From assembly GCA_028293125.1 (NCBI GenBank), contig JAQGPJ010000079.1, forward strand, positions 69,817 through 117,295: a stretch of 47,479 nt of DNA, read 5' to 3'. Within the stretch, counting starts at the first letter, position 1. Each line of letters starts with the position of its first letter. This document shows, piece after piece, positions 44,516-47,479 of the stretch. The notes under the pieces are model-generated. The model had not been told where the DNA came from, ran no database searches, and saw only the letters and a list, made by a program, of their open reading frames with translations. This stretch comes from Verrucomicrobiales bacterium (GTDB lineage: Bacteria > Verrucomicrobiota > Verrucomicrobiia > Verrucomicrobiales > V1-33). The position numbers and the translations under genes are program-made.

Positions 44516-45136
44516 ATGGCCGTCATCAACCACGAAACGCGGGAAGTGAGCTTCAAGCTCGTTTACTGCGGCACGCCCATGGGCGGGAAGACGACCAATC
44601 TGAACCATATTCACAGCCGCATTGCTCCCGGACAGCGCGGGGATCTGATCACGCTGGCGACCTCCGGCGACCGGACTCTGTTCTTTGATTTCCTGCCTGT
44701 CCACACCATGGTCATCAACGGCTACCGCACCAAGTTCATGCTCTACACCGTTCCGGGCCAGGTGCAGTTCAACGCCACCCGTCAGATGGTGCTGCGCGGG
44801 GTGGACGGCATTGTGTTCGTGGCGGACTCCCAGCTCGACCGCATGGAGGAGAACGTGACCTCCCTGCACGGCCTGAGACGGAATCTGGAGGAGAACGGAC
44901 TCTCTCTGGACACCATGCCGGCGGTGCTGCAGCTGAACAAACGCGACCTGCCGGCCGTGGCCCCGGTGCCCTATCTGGAATACCTGCTCAACAGCGGCGC
45001 GCGCCGCCTTCCCGTTTTCCAAGCGGCAGCCTCCGGAGGGCACAATGTTTTCGCCACTCTGAACGCGCTGGCCCAAGGGGTGCTGCGGCTGTTCCATCAG
45101 CACACCTCCCCCCCCCGGCCCGGGGTTCCCGTCTGA
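44516..45136 (+). CDS. mglA: MglA-type small Ras-like GTPase
   Basis: MglA is a bacterial Ras-like GTPase that sets cell polarity and drives motility in Myxococcus, where MglB is its activating protein. The protein has 206 residues. Walker A is GTPMGGKT at residues 19-26. The key residues match M. xanthus numbering: R53 in DRTLFFDFLP and Q82 in the VPGQ loop. The guanine motif NKRD is present in LQLNKRDLP. The 11-residue tail (SPPRPGVPV) carries a C9 tract (45108-45116). It is 30 bp after the roadblock-adaptor gene and 22 bp before another roadblock gene, which strongly suggests one transcript. Confidence 0.93.
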   Translation: MAVINHETREVSFKLVYCGTPMGGKTTNLNHIHSRIAPGQRGDLITLATSGDRTLFFDFLPVHTMVINGYRTKFMLYTVPGQVQFNATRQMVLRGVDGIVFVADSQLDRMEENVTSLHGLRRNLEENGLSLDTMPAVLQLNKRDLPAVAPVPYLEYLLNSGARRLPVFQAAASGGHNVFATLNALAQGVLRLFHQHTSPPRPGVPV

Positions 45137-45158
45137 GTCTTCCCCCTTTCCCGGCATC

Positions 45159-45674
45159 ATGGAATTCCGAAACCTCCAACCCTCCCAGAATCTGTATCTG
45201 GGCCCGGCCCTGACGCCGCAGCTGCGTCAGGCCCTGGCGCGGTTCTGCGGGGATTCGGAGGTGCGTTACGCCGCGGTCCTGGAGGAAAGCGGCACCCTCT
45301 GCGCGGATGCCGGCGATGAGTCCCTCCGGGATTCCGGGGAGACCGCGGCTCTGGCCGTTGGGGCCTTTGCGGCGGTGCAGGCGGTGGCGGCCCGGCTGGG
45401 GGACGACACCTTCGAAGGGTTTTTCCATGAAGGCAAATCCCGGCAGTTCTGCCTTATGCCTATCACGCCCCGGTTTCTGCTGCTCAGCGTGTTTCAGGCT
45501 CCCGTGAGGTTCGCGGTGGTGAAGATTTGCGCCCACAAGGTGATTGCCGGACTGCGGACCACCCTGGAGTCCTCCCCCAAGGCCGGATTCGCGCTCTCGC
45601 CGCTGAGCCTCCGCGGGGCGGCGGACGCGGGGGACTTTGTGCTGGGGCCGGACGTGCTTTTCCCGGAGGACTGA
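45159..45674 (+). CDS. Roadblock/LC7-domain protein (MglB-like)
   Basis: The protein has 171 residues. The alternating strands and helices fit a roadblock domain: YAAVLEESGTLCADAGDE near residue 30-48, AALAVGAFAAVQAVAARLG (helix), FEGFFHEGKSRQFCLMPITPRFLLLSVF (strands) and a C-terminal helix. Roadblock proteins dimerise and, as MglB, act as GTPase activators of MglA. It is directly downstream of the MglA gene. The last 35 residues are less regular. Confidence 0.82.
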   Translation: MEFRNLQPSQNLYLGPALTPQLRQALARFCGDSEVRYAAVLEESGTLCADAGDESLRDSGETAALAVGAFAAVQAVAARLGDDTFEGFFHEGKSRQFCLMPITPRFLLLSVFQAPVRFAVVKICAHKVIAGLRTTLESSPKAGFALSPLSLRGAADAGDFVLGPDVLFPED

Positions 45675-45798
45675 CCTCCTGTGAGGGAGGACGCGCCGCA
45701 AGAGGGAGGAAATCGCAATTTTTCACTTCCACGGGCGCAGGCAGTGCTATTCTGGCGGCGGCTTCCGGCCCTTTGCAGCCCCATCCCCGCTTCCCAAC

Positions 45799-47391
45799 AT
45801 GTCCGCATCCGCCGTCTCCTGGAACCAGTTTTGTGAATCCTTTGTCCGTTATGAGGACCTGGGGCTGTCGCTCGACTACAGCCGCATGTCCCTGACGGAA
45901 ACGTTCTTTGAGGACATGGCCCCTCTGGCGGAGCGGGCTCTGTCGGAAATGAAGGCCCTGGAGGCGGGAGCCATCGCCAATCCCGATGAGAACCGCATGG
46001 TGGGCCATTACTGGCTGCGGAACGCGGAACTGGCTCCCAATAAAGAAATCCGGGACGGAATTCTGAGCGACATCGCGGAGAGCAAGGCCTTCGCCGCCGC
46101 CGTGCACAGCGGTGAAGTGCGGACGGCGGCGGGAGAGAAATTCACGGATCTGCTGGTGGTGGGCATCGGCGGCTCCGCCTTGGGGCCGCAGCTGGTGTCC
46201 GAGGCCGTGGCCGCACTGAAGCCGCCGCTGGCGCTGCATTTTTTTGACAATACGGACCCGGACGGCCTGGCCCGCACGCTGGCCCGCCTGGGGAAAAACC
46301 TGGCCACCACCCTGACCGTGGTGATCTCCAAAAGCGGCGGCACCGCTGAGACGCGCAACGGTATGCTGGTGGCCAAAGCCGCCTATGAGGACCAAGGGCT
46401 GGACTTCGCCAAACACGCGGTGGCTGTCACCGGCCCCGGCAGCAAAATGGATGAGCACGCCATCCGGGAGGGCTTCATCAAACGGTTCCCCATGCAGGAC
46501 TGGGTGGGGGGCCGCACGTCCGTCATGCACACGGTCGGCCTGGTGCCGGCGGCTCTTCAGAGAATCGACATCGATGCGTTCCTGGCCGGGGCGGCGGCGG
46601 CGGATGAGAAAACACGCTCCCTGCCGGTGAGGCAGAATATTTCCCTGCTGATGGCCCTGATGTGGTTCTCCGCCGGAAAGGGGAAGGGGGCCAAGGACAT
46701 GGTGATCCTGCCCTACAAGGACCGGCTGGTGCTGCTGAGCAAATACCTTCAGCAGCTGGTGATGGAGTCGCTGGGCAAGGAGCGGGATCTGGACGGCAAG
46801 GTGGTCCATCAGGGCATCGCCGTTTACGGCAATAAAGGCTCAACCGACCAGCACGCTTACGTGCAGCAGCTGCGCGACGGGGTGAACAATTTCTTCGCCA
46901 CCTTTCTGGAGGTCCGGCGCGCCCAGGACGGCCCGCCCTTGGAGGTGGAGCCGGGAGTGACCTGCGGCGATTATCTCCAGGGTTTCCTGCGGGGCACACG
47001 CCGGGCCCTGTTTGAAAACGGCCGTGAAAGCCTGACGCTGAGCATTCCGGAGGTGACGGTGCGGACGCTGGGCATGATCATCGCCATTTTTGAGCGGGCG
47101 GTCGGGTTCTACGCGGTCCTTGTGAATATCAATGCCTACCACCAGCCCGGCGTGGAGGCCGGCAAGAAGGCGGCGGGCGAGTTTCTCAAACTGCTGGCCT
47201 CCGTGAAAAGCGGGCTGGCGGAGGCGGGGGAATCCACTGCGCAGGCACTGGCGGGGAAACTGGCCGTGGATCCGGAGGATGTGTGGCACTGCCTGAACCA
47301 TCTGGCGGCCAACGGCGGAGTTTCCCGCACGGCGGGCGCAACTCCTGCTGAGGACGTTTTCACCGCCGGGGCCGGCGCCACCGCAGTCTGA
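45799..47391 (+). CDS. pgi: Glucose-6-phosphate isomerase
   Basis: The enzyme interconverts glucose 6-phosphate and fructose 6-phosphate in glycolysis and gluconeogenesis. The protein has 530 residues, within the normal range. The sugar-phosphate SIS-type motifs are clear: [16 protein letters not shown] at about residues 119-134, [15 protein letters not shown], the active-site stretch [19 protein letters not shown] near 342-360, and a late [17 protein letters not shown]. It starts about 120 bp after the roadblock gene, so it is probably a separate unit. Confidence 0.95.
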   Translation: MSASAVSWNQFCESFVRYEDLGLSLDYSRMSLTETFFEDMAPLAERALSEMKALEAGAIANPDENRMVGHYWLRNAELAPNKEIRDGILSDIAESKAFAAAVHSGEVRTAAGEKFTDLLVVGIGGSALGPQLVSEAVAALKPPLALHFFDNTDPDGLARTLARLGKNLATTLTVVISKSGGTAETRNGMLVAKAAYEDQGLDFAKHAVAVTGPGSKMDEHAIREGFIKRFPMQDWVGGRTSVMHTVGLVPAALQRIDIDAFLAGAAAADEKTRSLPVRQNISLLMALMWFSAGKGKGAKDMVILPYKDRLVLLSKYLQQLVMESLGKERDLDGKVVHQGIAVYGNKGSTDQHAYVQQLRDGVNNFFATFLEVRRAQDGPPLEVEPGVTCGDYLQGFLRGTRRALFENGRESLTLSIPEVTVRTLGMIIAIFERAVGFYAVLVNINAYHQPGVEAGKKAAGEFLKLLASVKSGLAEAGESTAQALAGKLAVDPEDVWHCLNHLAANGGVSRTAGATPAEDVFTAGAGATAV

Positions 47392-47439
47392 GGCTGGAAA
47401 CCTGGCCCGCTTCTCTTTCCGCCCCGCCTTTCCCGTTTC

Positions 47440-47479
47440 ATGGGCCGTTTCCTTCTCTCACGTCTCCTCAGCCTGGCCG
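47440..47479 (+). CDS. Start of a further gene, cut by window end
   Basis: An ATG 48 bases after the pgi stop opens MGRFLLSRLLSLA, a basic and hydrophobic start. It may be the first helix of an ABC-transporter permease or a signal peptide. Only 13 codons are visible, so the product cannot be named. Confidence 0.3.
   Translation, partial: MGRFLLSRLLSLA

Noticed and set aside
45484-46809. Antisense frame of 441 codons across pgi
   Set aside because: The pgi frame has full catalytic motifs; the antisense frame has none.

Overview
The window is a high-GC (roughly 60-65 % by eye), gene-dense chromosomal segment of a Gram-negative bacterium. The gene set points to the Verrucomicrobiota, probably class Verrucomicrobiae. 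It includes a secreted PQQ-propeller protein starting its mature part with a WPQFRG motif, a DUF1080 (3-keto-disaccharide hydrolase) protein, a sialate O-acetylesterase-type SGNH protein, an ECF sigma factor fused to a membrane anchor and a long C-terminal region, a complete Bat operon and OpgG. This placement is inference from gene content; there is no rRNA gene in the window. I see no tRNA, rRNA, CRISPR array, insertion sequence or prophage.

Layout. 1-9.1 kb: end of a secreted Sel1-repeat protein, a 1160-residue protein that I read as a diphosphate-type PEP carboxykinase, then a minus-strand group (PQQ propeller, MOSC protein, secreted jelly-roll protein) and a divergent methyltransferase. 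9.2-13.8 kb: a small membrane protein, IspE (isoprenoid precursors), OpgG (periplasmic glucans) and a YihY/BrkB membrane protein. 14.0-23.5 kb: a colinear Bat (aerotolerance-type) operon: MoxR ATPase, DUF58, DUF4381-like, BatA, a BatB-BatC fusion, BatD and BatE. A strikingly ordered inverted heptamer repeat fills the gap between moxR and the DUF58 gene. 23.9-28.7 kb: DUF1080 protein, a cytoplasmic NrtA/NasS-like binding protein divergent from a LysR regulator with a T-N11-A palindrome between them, then a free-standing cyclic-nucleotide-binding protein paired with PII (glnB), an intrinsic terminator and a TPR protein.

28.8-30.2 kb is a lower-GC island holding a methyltransferase and about 0.75 kb without a convincing gene. 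30.2-35 kb is regulatory: an NtrC-type response regulator from which the sigma-54 contact loop (GAFTGA) is cleanly missing, a one-domain (p)ppGpp-hydrolase-like HD protein, a DoxX protein and the sigma-factor fusion. 35-42 kb: sialate O-acetylesterase, M48/CAAX-type protease, lipoyl synthase with a small Cys-rich partner, a lipoprotein candidate, and a pair made of a TTG-initiated protein and a TIGR04222-type membrane protein with a Gly/Cys-rich tail.

42.2-45.7 kb is the most interesting part: a tight three-gene module of a 755-residue proline-rich protein ending in a roadblock-like domain, an MglA-type small GTPase with all catalytic residues, and a separate roadblock protein. Two long homopolymer tracts (G10 in the first gene, C9 in the GTPase gene) lie in it. 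It looks like a polarity or surface-machinery GTPase switch with an unusual large adaptor. The window ends with glucose-6-phosphate isomerase and the first codons of one more gene.
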